Shown here: positions 34,423-41,382 of the stretch, in pieces | How positions within the stretch are numbered: position 1 is the first letter of the stretch | How the letters are laid out: each line of letters starts with the position of its first letter | DNA from: an uncultured Bacilli bacterium | GTDB lineage: Bacteria > Bacillota_I > Bacilli_A > RF39 > UBA660 | Reading direction: 5' to 3' | DNA length: 41,382 nt | Assembly: GCA_934098745.1 (NCBI GenBank) | Contig: CAKOPG010000014.1 | Span: 1 to 41,382 of the forward strand | The notes under the pieces: model-generated | Seen by the model: only the letters and a program-made list of their open reading frames with translations | Told to the model about the DNA's origin: nothing | Database searches by the model: none | Translations under genes and position numbers: made by a program

Positions 34423-35264
34423 TATTCATCACCTCTATGATATTCTGAATATACAATACTCTTTGCTATTTTACGTTCCTTAGCTACTCTTTTTATTGCC
34501 TCCATACTACTAAGACCAGTTTTAATATACATATTAACCGTATCAATTATAGATAGACTTGTATCAACAACTAGTTCTGTTGCCGAAACCACTATCACAA
34601 ATTCTCCTTTTACCTCTTTTAAAGTTTCAATAGCAGTACTAATATTTCCCACATAAACACTTTCATGTAGCTTAGATATTTCCCGGGAAATACTTATATA
34701 TCTATCTCCAAATACTTCTAACATTGCTGATAAAGTTCTCAATATTCTATGTGGAGCCTCATAAAAAATCAAAGTATATTCACTATCCTTAAGTTCCTCT
34801 AATTCATCATACATTTTCTTTTCTTTACTAGAAAGAAAACCATAAAAAGTAAAATGTTCTGAATTAATTGATGAAGCTACTAAAGCCGGTACAAAAGCAC
34901 AAGCTCCCGGTAAAGCAATTACATTATATCCTTTATCTTTTAAAAATTTTACCGTTTTATACCCTGGATCACTAATAATTGGTGTTCCTCTATCTGTAAC
35001 AATAGCTACATTTTTTCCATCGCACAAATAACTCAAAACTTTATCCTTTACCAATTCCTCATTATGATCATCCAAATGAATTAACTTATTTTTAATCTCA
35101 AAATGATTAAGTAATTGTAAAGTTACCCTAGTATCCTCAGAAAAGATAACATCTACTTCTTTTAACACCTTAATAGCCCTAAATGTCATATCTTCTAAAT
35201 TACCAATCGGTGTTGGTACCAAATATACACTAGGTTTTCCATCATAACTATTTTGCCACATCAT
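34422..35264 (-). CDS. rsmI: 16S rRNA 2'-O-methyltransferase RsmI
   Basis: A 280-residue SAM-dependent enzyme that methylates the ribose of C1402 in 16S rRNA. YLVPTPIGNLEDMTFRA, FSEDTRVT, TDRGTPIISDPGY and LIFYEAPHRI are family blocks of the tetrapyrrole-methylase fold. Two adjacent ATG codons (35262-35264 and 35259-35261) follow a weak GGATGTGA; the longer frame begins with TTG and lacks support. It overlaps the end of yabB. Confidence 0.95.
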   Translation of the reverse strand: MMWQNSYDGKPSVYLVPTPIGNLEDMTFRAIKVLKEVDVIFSEDTRVTLQLLNHFEIKNKLIHLDDHNEELVKDKVLSYLCDGKNVAIVTDRGTPIISDPGYKTVKFLKDKGYNVIALPGACAFVPALVASSINSEHFTFYGFLSSKEKKMYDELEELKDSEYTLIFYEAPHRILRTLSAMLEVFGDRYISISREISKLHESVYVGNISTAIETLKEVKGEFVIVVSATELVVDTSLSIIDTVNMYIKTGLSSMEAIKRVAKERKIAKSIVYSEYHRGDE

Positions 35265-35988
35265 TATCACATCCAAACATTTTTCTTACTTCTTCAGTAT
35301 AACTACCATCCCCATTATGTACAATAAGTGGTGGTAATAATTTAAGTCCTAACTTGCCATTTTTAACGCCCTCTATTAAAAGCAAATTAGCATCTTTCCC
35401 ATTTTTCGGATAAACAAACCTTATTTTCTTAGGTTCCAAATTATATTTTTTCATTAATTCAATTATTTCAACTAATCTATCTGGTCTATGAACCATAGCA
35501 AATGTTCCACCATTTTTTAACAAATAAGAACTAATATCCAAGATATCTTCCAATTTAATTAATATTTCATGCCTAGCAATAGATTTTTTTTCCATCTCAT
35601 TAATTAAGCTACCACCCTGATACTTAAAATATGGCGGGTTACAAGTTACAACATCATAAAATTCTAAAGTATTACCTTCTTTTAAATTCTTAATATCCAT
35701 ATTCCGCAAAAACACTTGATTATCAAGTTTATTACAAATTATAGATTCCATTCCCAAATCATAAATGTCTTTCTGTATTTCAACGCCAAAAATCCTAGCC
35801 TTTGTCCTAAAAGATAAAAGCATAGGAATTGGAGCATTACCCGAACATAAATCAATAATTTCTTTATCTGTTAACTTAATAGAAACAAAATTAGCAAGCA
35901 ACACTGAATCCAAAGAAAACAAAAAACCATCATCATCTTGATATATTATCATATCTTTAAAATTCAACAATTTATTTTTTACCTTCAT
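35248..35988 (-). CDS. yabB: tRNA1(Val) N6-adenine methyltransferase family
   Basis: A 246-residue class I methyltransferase of the YabB/TrmN6 group, which modifies A37 of tRNA. The SAM-binding region is LTDKEIIDLCSGNAPIP and the N6-adenine catalytic motif IV is VTCNPPYF. FLFSLDSVLLANF near the start is typical of the family. It lies in the B. subtilis order ricT-yabB-rsmI. The start is uncertain: the ATG at 35986-35988 lacks a good ribosome site, and a TTG about 18 bases downstream, after GAAGGT, is an alternative. Confidence 0.9.
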   Translation of the reverse strand: MKVKNKLLNFKDMIIYQDDDGFLFSLDSVLLANFVSIKLTDKEIIDLCSGNAPIPMLLSFRTKARIFGVEIQKDIYDLGMESIICNKLDNQVFLRNMDIKNLKEGNTLEFYDVVTCNPPYFKYQGGSLINEMEKKSIARHEILIKLEDILDISSYLLKNGGTFAMVHRPDRLVEIIELMKKYNLEPKKIRFVYPKNGKDANLLLIEGVKNGKLGLKLLPPLIVHNGDGSYTEEVRKMFGCDNDVAK

Positions 35989-36766
35989 CGTTACCAACAT
36001 CCACTAGTACAACTTCACCTGAACTAAGTAATAATTTATAATTTTTTTTAAATACATCAACTGCTATTACCCTACCTTCTCCATATTCATTCTTAATCTT
36101 ACTTCCAAGATCAGGTAAATCTTTCTTATATTCCTTATAATTATCATTTTCATATTTTAAACAACATAAAAGCCTACCACATACTCCATTAATTTTAGTC
36201 GGATTTAACGATAAATTTTGATTTTTAGCCATATTTATAGATACACTATCAAATTCAGTCAAAAAATTATTACAACATAATTTCCTACCACAAGGTCCTA
36301 TACCGCCAATTTCCTTTGCTTTATCACGAATTCCAACTTGTCTTAACTCAATTCTAGTTTTAAAAATTGACCCCAAATCTTTAGCTAATTGCCTAAAATC
36401 TACTCTATCATCAGCTAAAAAACGAAACATTAATTGCTCACGTTCAAAAGTATAATTAGCATCAATTATTTTCATATCTAAAGCATATTTTTGAATTAAT
36501 TCATTACATTTAATCAAAGCATATTTAGCATCTCTTAAATTAGATTGATGTTTTTTATAATCTGATTTCGTAGTTTTTCTAATTACTTTTTTATAATTAA
36601 CCTGTGAATCAATATTACTATCAGGAATATGACTTACAATTACTCCGTATTGAAATCCCTTTTCAGTTTCTACAATAACTGTATCATTAACTTCTAAAAT
36701 AAAATCATTGGCATCAAAATAATACGTTTTTGATCCATCATTTAATTTAATTCCAACTACTTTCAT
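35972..36766 (-). CDS. ricT: PSP1-domain protein RicT (YaaT)
   Basis: A 264-residue PSP1 protein. Cys-rich motifs GPCGRKLCCNNF and GVCGRLLCCLKYE bind iron-sulfur clusters in the RicA-RicF-RicT complex, which in B. subtilis helps RNase Y process mRNA and promotes sporulation and competence. The N-terminal VVGIKLNDGSKTYYF is typical. The ATG follows GGAGGAATGAAAG within the end of holB. Confidence 0.95.
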   Translation of the reverse strand: MKVVGIKLNDGSKTYYFDANDFILEVNDTVIVETEKGFQYGVIVSHIPDSNIDSQVNYKKVIRKTTKSDYKKHQSNLRDAKYALIKCNELIQKYALDMKIIDANYTFEREQLMFRFLADDRVDFRQLAKDLGSIFKTRIELRQVGIRDKAKEIGGIGPCGRKLCCNNFLTEFDSVSINMAKNQNLSLNPTKINGVCGRLLCCLKYENDNYKEYKKDLPDLGSKIKNEYGEGRVIAVDVFKKNYKLLLSSGEVVLVDVGNDEGKK

Positions 36767-37652
36767 CTTTCATTCCTCCAATATTTACTACAATAGCATC
36801 CACAAGTAAATTACAATTAATATTATATTTAATACTTTCTTTTATTTCTAATAAATAATTAATTTTTTTAATAATCATATCACTAGTATTTAATTCACAA
36901 ATTATTTCTAACTTGTCCATATAATTAACATCATTAAGTTTAATGCCTTTTTTAATTTTCAATATATTATAGTATATATCTATCATTTTATCAATTATAA
37001 TCGTTATTTTCTCTCTATCTTTATTCTTAACCTTATCATTCCATAATTCTTTTAAATTAAGTATGGTATTTAATCCATTATTTTCTAAATCATATATAAA
37101 ATCAATAGCTATATCTAATTCTAAAATATTATCTTCTATTATTTTGGTGTCTTTAGCTAATTTAATAAACTGACATCTTGAAATAATAGTCTTAAGAACA
37201 CCATCATAATTATTCGTAGTCATAATGGCAATAATATTATTATCTGGTTCTTCTAAAAATTTGAGCATTGCATTTGCCGCTTCAGGCCTCATTTTTTCAC
37301 ATTCTCTAATTACGTAAATACGTCTACTTCCTTCAATGGATGCCATTGAAAATTCTTGCTGTAACTCTTTAATTTGACCCTTTTTAATATATAAACCATC
37401 TGGTTCAATAACTCTAAATTCGGGATAATTATTATCATCAATCCTTTTATAAAGCGAATTAAGTTCAAATTCAGTAAGTATTTCCTTATTATCTTCATAA
37501 AGTATTTCTTTTACAAAAGATTTAATAATATCCAATGCTTTATTATTACCATTTTCATCTATTAAATATGCATGCGATATTCGGTGATTTTTAATCTCAT
37601 TTATCATTATGTCATATGCATTTTTTTGTTCTTCTTTATATAAATCTAACAT
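36747..37652 (-). CDS. holB: DNA polymerase III delta' subunit
   Basis: A 301-residue clamp-loader subunit. HRISHAYLIDENGNNKA shows the family's AAA+ fold with a degenerate P-loop. MRPEAANAMLKFLEEPDNN and the SRC motif (ISRCQFIKL) are the conserved blocks. The start is the ATG at 37650-37652, five bases after GAGGTG; a preceding in-frame TTG is ignored. tmk, which normally stands upstream in B. subtilis, is absent, and bofA is the neighbour instead. Confidence 0.94.
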   Translation of the reverse strand: MLDLYKEEQKNAYDIMINEIKNHRISHAYLIDENGNNKALDIIKSFVKEILYEDNKEILTEFELNSLYKRIDDNNYPEFRVIEPDGLYIKKGQIKELQQEFSMASIEGSRRIYVIRECEKMRPEAANAMLKFLEEPDNNIIAIMTTNNYDGVLKTIISRCQFIKLAKDTKIIEDNILELDIAIDFIYDLENNGLNTILNLKELWNDKVKNKDREKITIIIDKMIDIYYNILKIKKGIKLNDVNYMDKLEIICELNTSDMIIKKINYLLEIKESIKYNINCNLLVDAIVVNIGGMKDESSWN

Positions 37653-37671
37653 CAAACCACCTCAAAACTTT

Positions 37672-37860
37672 CTATATACAAACTAAAGAAAATAATATCA
37701 GCATCAAAATTGAAGGAATACCACATAAAGAAACTAATATAACAGTAACTATATTAATAGGAATAACTACATTAAGTGGCAAAGCCAATTTATTATAAGC
37801 ATATATAAACAATACTGATAAAATTAACTTCTTTATTACATTAAATATTTTCTTAAACAT
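37672..37860 (-). CDS. bofA: Pro-sigma-K processing inhibitor BofA
   Basis: A 62-residue membrane protein with two hydrophobic helices. VVIPINIVTVILVSLCGIP is the BofA signature (IPxNxxTxxxxxxxGIPG form). BofA holds the SpoIVFB protease inactive until the forespore signal, timing sigma-K activation. It follows recR, as in B. subtilis. I chose the ATG at 37858-37860 because GGGTGA precedes it at good spacing; a longer form of 73 residues starting at 37893 has only a weak site. Confidence 0.85.
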   Translation of the reverse strand: MFKKIFNVIKKLILSVLFIYAYNKLALPLNVVIPINIVTVILVSLCGIPSILMLILFSLVCI

Positions 37861-37898
37861 ATCATTCACCCAATAAATAATATGTTCAAACATAAAAC

Positions 37899-38492
37899 TT
37901 ATGATATATCTCTTCTATCTTCAAAAGCCATTTCTAAAGTCATTGAATCAATATATTCAATGTCTGTACCCATAGGAATACCAACAGGTATTGTTGAAAC
38001 CTTAACATCATACTTAGATAAAATCTTCTTAATATATTGCATAGTAGTTTCCCCTTCTATACTAGGTTTAAGAACAATAATAACTTCTGATACGTTATTT
38101 TCCTTTACCCTCTTAACTAAACTATCTATATTAATATCCTCTGGATTAATACCATCCAAAGGGGAAATCAAGCCACCTAAAACATGATATTTACCATGAT
38201 AATTTCCCATTTTTTCAAATAAGACTACATCCTTGGGTTTTTCCACAACAAAAATTGTATTATAAGTTCTTGCTTCATCAGCACAAATATTACAAATATC
38301 TTTATCAGTAATATTATGACAAATAGAACATTTCTTAATATTTTTAATTTCTAACAAACTTTCAGCAAAATTATCTAATTTATCATGGCTAAAATTTAAA
38401 ATTGCATACGCTAATCTTTCAGCAGATTTTTCACCTATACCAGGTAAATCCTTTAAGCTTTCAATAAGATTTCTTACACAACTAGGATACAT
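37899..38492 (-). CDS. recR: Recombination mediator RecR
   Basis: A 197-residue RecR that works with RecO/RecF to load RecA at gaps. The N-terminal HhH segment LKDLPGIGEKSAERLAYAIL is followed by a C4 zinc motif (CSICHNITDKDICNIC) and a Toprim domain (IFVVEKPKDVVLFEKMG; VIIVLKPSIEGETT). It begins one base after the ybaB stop, the standard dnaX-ybaB-recR group. Confidence 0.97.
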   Translation of the reverse strand: MYPSCVRNLIESLKDLPGIGEKSAERLAYAILNFSHDKLDNFAESLLEIKNIKKCSICHNITDKDICNICADEARTYNTIFVVEKPKDVVLFEKMGNYHGKYHVLGGLISPLDGINPEDINIDSLVKRVKENNVSEVIIVLKPSIEGETTMQYIKKILSKYDVKVSTIPVGIPMGTDIEYIDSMTLEMAFEDRRDIS

Positions 38493-38493
38493 A

Positions 38494-38793
38494 TTACATA
38501 AGCCCCGCTAATCCTTGACCATATTTACCCATTTTTGCTTCTTTTTCTCTATTTACCTTATTAATTGCATCATTCATAGCCACTTGAATCATATCTTCAA
38601 GCATTTCTTTATCATCTCTAGTAATATCATCTTCAATATTAATCTTAACACTTTTAATTTGATATTTTCCATTCATAGTAATACTAACTATTGAAGAAGT
38701 TCCTTCATATATCTTATTTTCAATCTCCTTTTGATCTTTTTGAATTTGTGCTTGCATTTTTTGTGCTTCTTGCATAATCTTTTGCATATTCAT
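38494..38793 (-). CDS. ybaB: YbaB/EbfC nucleoid-associated protein
   Basis: A 99-residue DNA-binding protein of the YbaB (YaaK) family: a Met/Gln-rich N-terminal helix (MQKIMQEAQKMQAQIQKDQ), the beta core SIVSITMNGKYQIKSVKIN and a C-terminal helix with DAINKVNREKEAKMG. It forms tweezer-like dimers that coat DNA. The first ATG has AGAGG at a rather long spacing; the third codon is an alternative. Confidence 0.95.
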   Translation of the reverse strand: MNMQKIMQEAQKMQAQIQKDQKEIENKIYEGTSSIVSITMNGKYQIKSVKINIEDDITRDDKEMLEDMIQVAMNDAINKVNREKEAKMGKYGQGLAGLM

Positions 38794-38813
38794 TTTTTAA
38801 TCATTCCTCTCTT

Positions 38814-40499
38814 TTACTTAAATTCAACATTTTCTTCACCAACAATCGAAAACAACTTATCAACAGCTGTTGGTTCCTTAACTAAAGATTCTATATCAAC
38901 AATTCTATCATCTAATAACATTATATTATATTTTTTTCCTTTTTTTAAATTATCAATATATTCTTGCTTATATTTTAACCACTCTTCATTAGTAATTACT
39001 ACAAAATTATATTTATCACCTAAAACGGCCGTAATTAACTCCTCACATAATTTATAATTGTTATATATAGAATTAACTAAAGCTTGGTAATCACAACTTA
39101 AAATTAAATAATCAACACCAGCTACCTCTATCTTCACATCACTAAGCATTCCTGCCACTTGTGAAAAATACTTATCTGTCAAATAATCACTAACTTTCAA
39201 AAACTTATCTTGTAAAGTCTTCTTTAAATTTTTATCTGCAACAGAAAAAGCATTATTAATTATTATTTCCTTATTTATTGCTGGTTTTTCTTTTATTTCC
39301 TCTTTTTTATCTTCATTGTTCTCTATCTTATCTAATTCAATTTCAGACGTATTATCTTTCTTACTTGACGTAAAATTTAATTTATCACTATTTACATCTG
39401 TTTTTAAAATACCTAAATCACTTTCAACACTAATTTCTGACATCAATTTAAGAAATCCTGTGACTATTAAAACAGATTGTCTAGAAATATAGCGCAATTG
39501 TTCAAGTAACTTATTAATTAAATCAACAACTTTAAATACCTCATCATAAGAAAATAATTCAGAAACATTCTTTATATTATCAATATTAGATTTAAGATAT
39601 TTAGAAGACACTTCCTTTTTATAAAGTATAACATCTTCCATAAAAGACAACATATCTTCAAAAAACTTACCATAACTCTTGCCACTATTACTCATATCCT
39701 CAAAAAATTCTACTACTTTTAAAGCATCATTATTATGAACATTTATAAGTAAAGAACTAATAGCTAAAGCCGACATATTACCACAAACATCATAAACATC
39801 AGATATAGTTATTGTTGAAGAATTACTAGACCTAAGTTGATCTAATAAATTAATTGAATCTCTCATTCCACCATCAGAAATTTTAGCAATTTCATACATA
39901 GCCTCTTCAGTTATATCAATATTTTCTTCTGAAGAAATATATTTTAAGCGTAAAACAATATCTTCAATACCTATTTTATTAAATTGAAATTTTTGACACC
40001 TTGAAGTTATCGTTAAAGGTATTTTATGATATTCTGTCGTAGCTAAAATAAAAATTACATGCTTAGGCGGTTCTTCTAAAGTTTTAAGCAAAGCATTAAA
40101 TGCTTGCGTTGTCAACATATGAACCTCATCAATAATATACACCTTATATTTGCTAGTTCCAGGAACTAAATTAGCCTTTTCACGAAGTTCCCTTATTTCA
40201 TCAACACCATTATTTGAAGCAGCATCTATTTCAATAATATCATTACTATTAAATATATTTTTGCAAGAATCGCATTCTCCACAAGGACATCCATCAACAG
40301 GTGAAAGACAATTAACCATTTTAGCCAATAACTTAGCCATTGTTGTCTTTCCAGTACCTCTAGGTCCAGAAAATAAATATGCATGTGAAATTGTACCATT
40401 AGCAACACTAGATGCTAAAATTTTTTTTATTTCTATTTGTCCAGCAACCTCATCTAACGACTGAGGTCTATATTTCCTGTATAATGCTAAATATTGCAT
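38814..40499 (-). CDS. dnaX: DNA polymerase III gamma/tau subunit
   Basis: A 561-residue clamp-loader ATPase. It starts QYLALYRKYRPQSLDEVAGQ. Walker A is GPRGTGKTTMAKLL, the zinc cysteines lie in CLSPVDGCPCGECDSC, Walker B is YIIDEVHML, and the SRC sensor is TSRCQKF. The C-terminal region after 400 is Lys/Glu-rich and less conserved, as in tau. GGAGGTGATTAA precedes the ATG. No SRP RNA gene is seen in the 40-bp gap to tadA, where B. subtilis has it nearby. Confidence 0.98.
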   Translation of the reverse strand: MQYLALYRKYRPQSLDEVAGQIEIKKILASSVANGTISHAYLFSGPRGTGKTTMAKLLAKMVNCLSPVDGCPCGECDSCKNIFNSNDIIEIDAASNNGVDEIRELREKANLVPGTSKYKVYIIDEVHMLTTQAFNALLKTLEEPPKHVIFILATTEYHKIPLTITSRCQKFQFNKIGIEDIVLRLKYISSEENIDITEEAMYEIAKISDGGMRDSINLLDQLRSSNSSTITISDVYDVCGNMSALAISSLLINVHNNDALKVVEFFEDMSNSGKSYGKFFEDMLSFMEDVILYKKEVSSKYLKSNIDNIKNVSELFSYDEVFKVVDLINKLLEQLRYISRQSVLIVTGFLKLMSEISVESDLGILKTDVNSDKLNFTSSKKDNTSEIELDKIENNEDKKEEIKEKPAINKEIIINNAFSVADKNLKKTLQDKFLKVSDYLTDKYFSQVAGMLSDVKIEVAGVDYLILSCDYQALVNSIYNNYKLCEELITAVLGDKYNFVVITNEEWLKYKQEYIDNLKKGKKYNIMLLDDRIVDIESLVKEPTAVDKLFSIVGEENVEFK

Positions 40500-40539
40500 T
40501 TAATCACCTCCACCATCCATAAAGTAATTATAACATAAT

Positions 40540-40968
40540 TTAAACTTTATTTCTCTTGTTTTCAAAAAATAATTGCAATAATTCCATATATTCCTTATGA
40601 ATTTTAAAATCATCTATCTTTTCAAAATTCAAATACTTTTTACTGTCAAAACAAACATTTGTTCTATCACATAAATAATATACTTTTTTAATTCTACTTT
40701 CTAATATAGCTCCAGCACACATCATACAAGGTAATAAACTAACATACATTATACAATCATCAAGACGCCAATCACCTACAACCTTACAAGCCTCTTCAAT
40801 TGCATTAATTTCCGCATGACCAGTAACACTACTATCCCTATATCTATTATTAATACCTTCACCAATAATAATATTATCTTTAATTACTATAGCAGCTACT
40901 GGTATTTCATCTAACTCATATGCTCTTTTAGACAAAGAAAGTATTCTATCAACAAATTCTTTTTTCAC
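40540..40968 (-). CDS. tadA: tRNA(Arg) adenosine-34 deaminase TadA
   Basis: A 142-residue deaminase that makes inosine at the wobble position of tRNA(Arg). Zinc and proton-shuttle motifs are TGHAEINAIEEA and LLPCMMCAGAILESRI (PCxxC). The start is GTG at 40966-40968, five bases after GAGGTG. It is first in the 11-gene unit running to mfd. Confidence 0.96.
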   Translation of the reverse strand: MKKEFVDRILSLSKRAYELDEIPVAAIVIKDNIIIGEGINNRYRDSSVTGHAEINAIEEACKVVGDWRLDDCIMYVSLLPCMMCAGAILESRIKKVYYLCDRTNVCFDSKKYLNFEKIDDFKIHKEYMELLQLFFENKRNKV

Positions 40969-40989
40969 AAATACACCTCATCTAATTTA

Positions 40990-40995
40990 ATTATA
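40990..40995 (-). promoter_or_regulatory. Promoter -10 of the tadA-mfd unit
   Basis: TATAAT on the minus strand, with only a weak TTTCAA-like -35 at 17 bp. It lies 22 bp before the tadA start, giving a short leader. Confidence 0.5.
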
Positions 40996-41026
40996 TCAAC
41001 AAACAATTTTTTTGAAAATATAAACT

Positions 41027-41055
41027 AAAAAAAATACAGATTTTGAATTTCTGTA
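41027..41055 (-). terminator. Terminator between the parS array and tadA
   Basis: TACAGA/TCTGTA (41035-41040 with 41050-41055) with a 9-nt loop, then eight T on the minus strand. It would stop transcripts entering from beyond the right end of the window, through the array, before the tadA promoter. Confidence 0.55.
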
Positions 41056-41083
41056 AATCAACATAAACAGTTTTTTATTACAA

Positions 41084-41099
41084 TGTTCCACGTGAAACA
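41084..41099. other. parS site 1
   Basis: TGTTCCACGTGAAACA, matching the Bacillus Spo0J/ParB consensus TGTTNCACGTGAAACA at every position. Confidence 0.93.
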
Positions 41100-41158
41100 T
41101 ATACTTCGTTCTGTCTCTACAATAATTAGTTTCCAATACTAATCCAATATTATTTCAA

Positions 41159-41174
41159 TGTTCCACGTGAAACA
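41159..41174. other. parS site 2
   Basis: TGTTCCACGTGAAACA, 75 bp from site 1. Confidence 0.93.
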
Positions 41175-41233
41175 TATACTTCGCTTTATATCTACAATAA
41201 TTAATTTTTAATACTGATCGAATATTACTTCAA

Positions 41234-41249
41234 TGTTCCACGTGAAACA
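41234..41249. other. parS site 3
   Basis: TGTTCCACGTGAAACA, 75 bp from site 2. Confidence 0.93.
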
Positions 41250-41308
41250 TATACTTCGCTTTATATCTACAATAATTAATTTTCAATACTGATCGAATAT
41301 TACTTCAA

Positions 41309-41324
41309 TGTTCCACGTGAAACA
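41309..41324. other. parS site 4
   Basis: TGTTCCACGTGAAACA, 75 bp from site 3. A further copy would be expected at 41384, outside the window. Confidence 0.93.
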
Positions 41325-41382
41325 TATACTTCGTTCTGTCTCTACAATAATTAGTTTCCAATACTAATCCAATATTATTTCA

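Larger units (their letters stand above)
41081..41382. repeat. Tandem parS-bearing repeats, 75-bp period, open at the window edge
   Basis: Four copies begin at exact 75-bp intervals, each with the same 16-bp parS palindrome plus a 59-bp spacer. The spacers fall into two types in the order A, B, B', A: copies 1 and 4 are identical over all visible bases, and copies 2 and 3 differ from each other at one base. The window stops two bases before a fifth parS would start. This gap of about 410 bp after tadA holds no gene. Confidence 0.95.

Noticed and set aside
39303..39312. A6G run in dnaX as a programmed frameshift site making gamma
   Set aside because: On the coding strand the heptamer is in the wrong phase (codons AAA AAA G), so tandem slippage as in E. 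coli dnaX would not work.
41081..41382. CRISPR array
   Set aside because: The conserved 16-bp unit is a parS palindrome, and the spacers are near-copies of one another rather than unrelated sequences; no cas genes are seen.
1..41382. TGA read as tryptophan, as in many Mollicutes
   Set aside because: Trp codons checked are TGG, and conserved proteins run full length without in-frame TGA, so there is no sign of recoding.

Overview
The window reads as chromosomal DNA of a very AT-rich, endospore-forming low-GC Gram-positive (Bacillota, Bacilli-like or a Mollicutes-related gut lineage). The standard genetic code fits: TGG is used for Trp and all stops seen are TAA or TAG. The gene set and order resemble the origin-proximal part of the Bacillus subtilis chromosome, compacted and rearranged. 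Nearly all genes are on the minus strand; only tilS-ftsH is on the plus strand. I saw no rRNA, tRNA, insertion sequence, prophage or CRISPR array.

Layout from left to right. (1) 1-2999: two unrecognised minus-strand genes, a proline-rich tail-anchored protein and a coiled-coil protein. (2) 3000-15705: the transcription/translation block, in transcription order csp, secE-nusG, rplK-rplA, rplJ-rplL, thyA-dfrA, rpoB-rpoC. thyA-dfrA sits between rplL and rpoB. RNA control elements are visible: two hairpins resembling the 23S L1 site, an L10 leader with attenuator, and strong promoters. (3) 15983-17648: parA-parB. (4) 17859-21099: tilS-ftsH on the plus strand, meeting divIC at a bidirectional terminator. 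(5) 21152-23561: cell division and sporulation genes divIC, yabQ, yabP, spoVG, veg, yabG. (6) 23642-30447: an MDR alcohol dehydrogenase, ksgA, a SleB-like hydrolase, tatD with a newly called 55-residue membrane protein, dut-metG behind a Met-type T-box, and spoVT. (7) 30524-40968: a tightly packed 11-gene unit tadA-dnaX-ybaB-recR-bofA-holB-ricT-yabB-rsmI-pth-mfd. (8) 41081-41382: a tandem array with 75-bp period. Each unit carries a perfect 16-bp Spo0J-type parS site, and the array runs off the end of the window.

Together these are housekeeping genes for transcription, translation, replication and repair, interleaved with sporulation genes (spoVG, yabG, yabP, yabQ, bofA, spoVT, a SleB-like gene) and a ParAB-parS segregation system. 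The most unusual element is the tandem parS array about 24 kb from parAB, because chromosomal parS sites are usually scattered singly. Other points worth following are dut placed under a methionyl T-box, paired L1-site mimics in one operon, matching sporulation-type promoters before yabP and yabG, and the unknown proteins. Several starts are set by Shine-Dalgarno spacing rather than by the longest reading frame.
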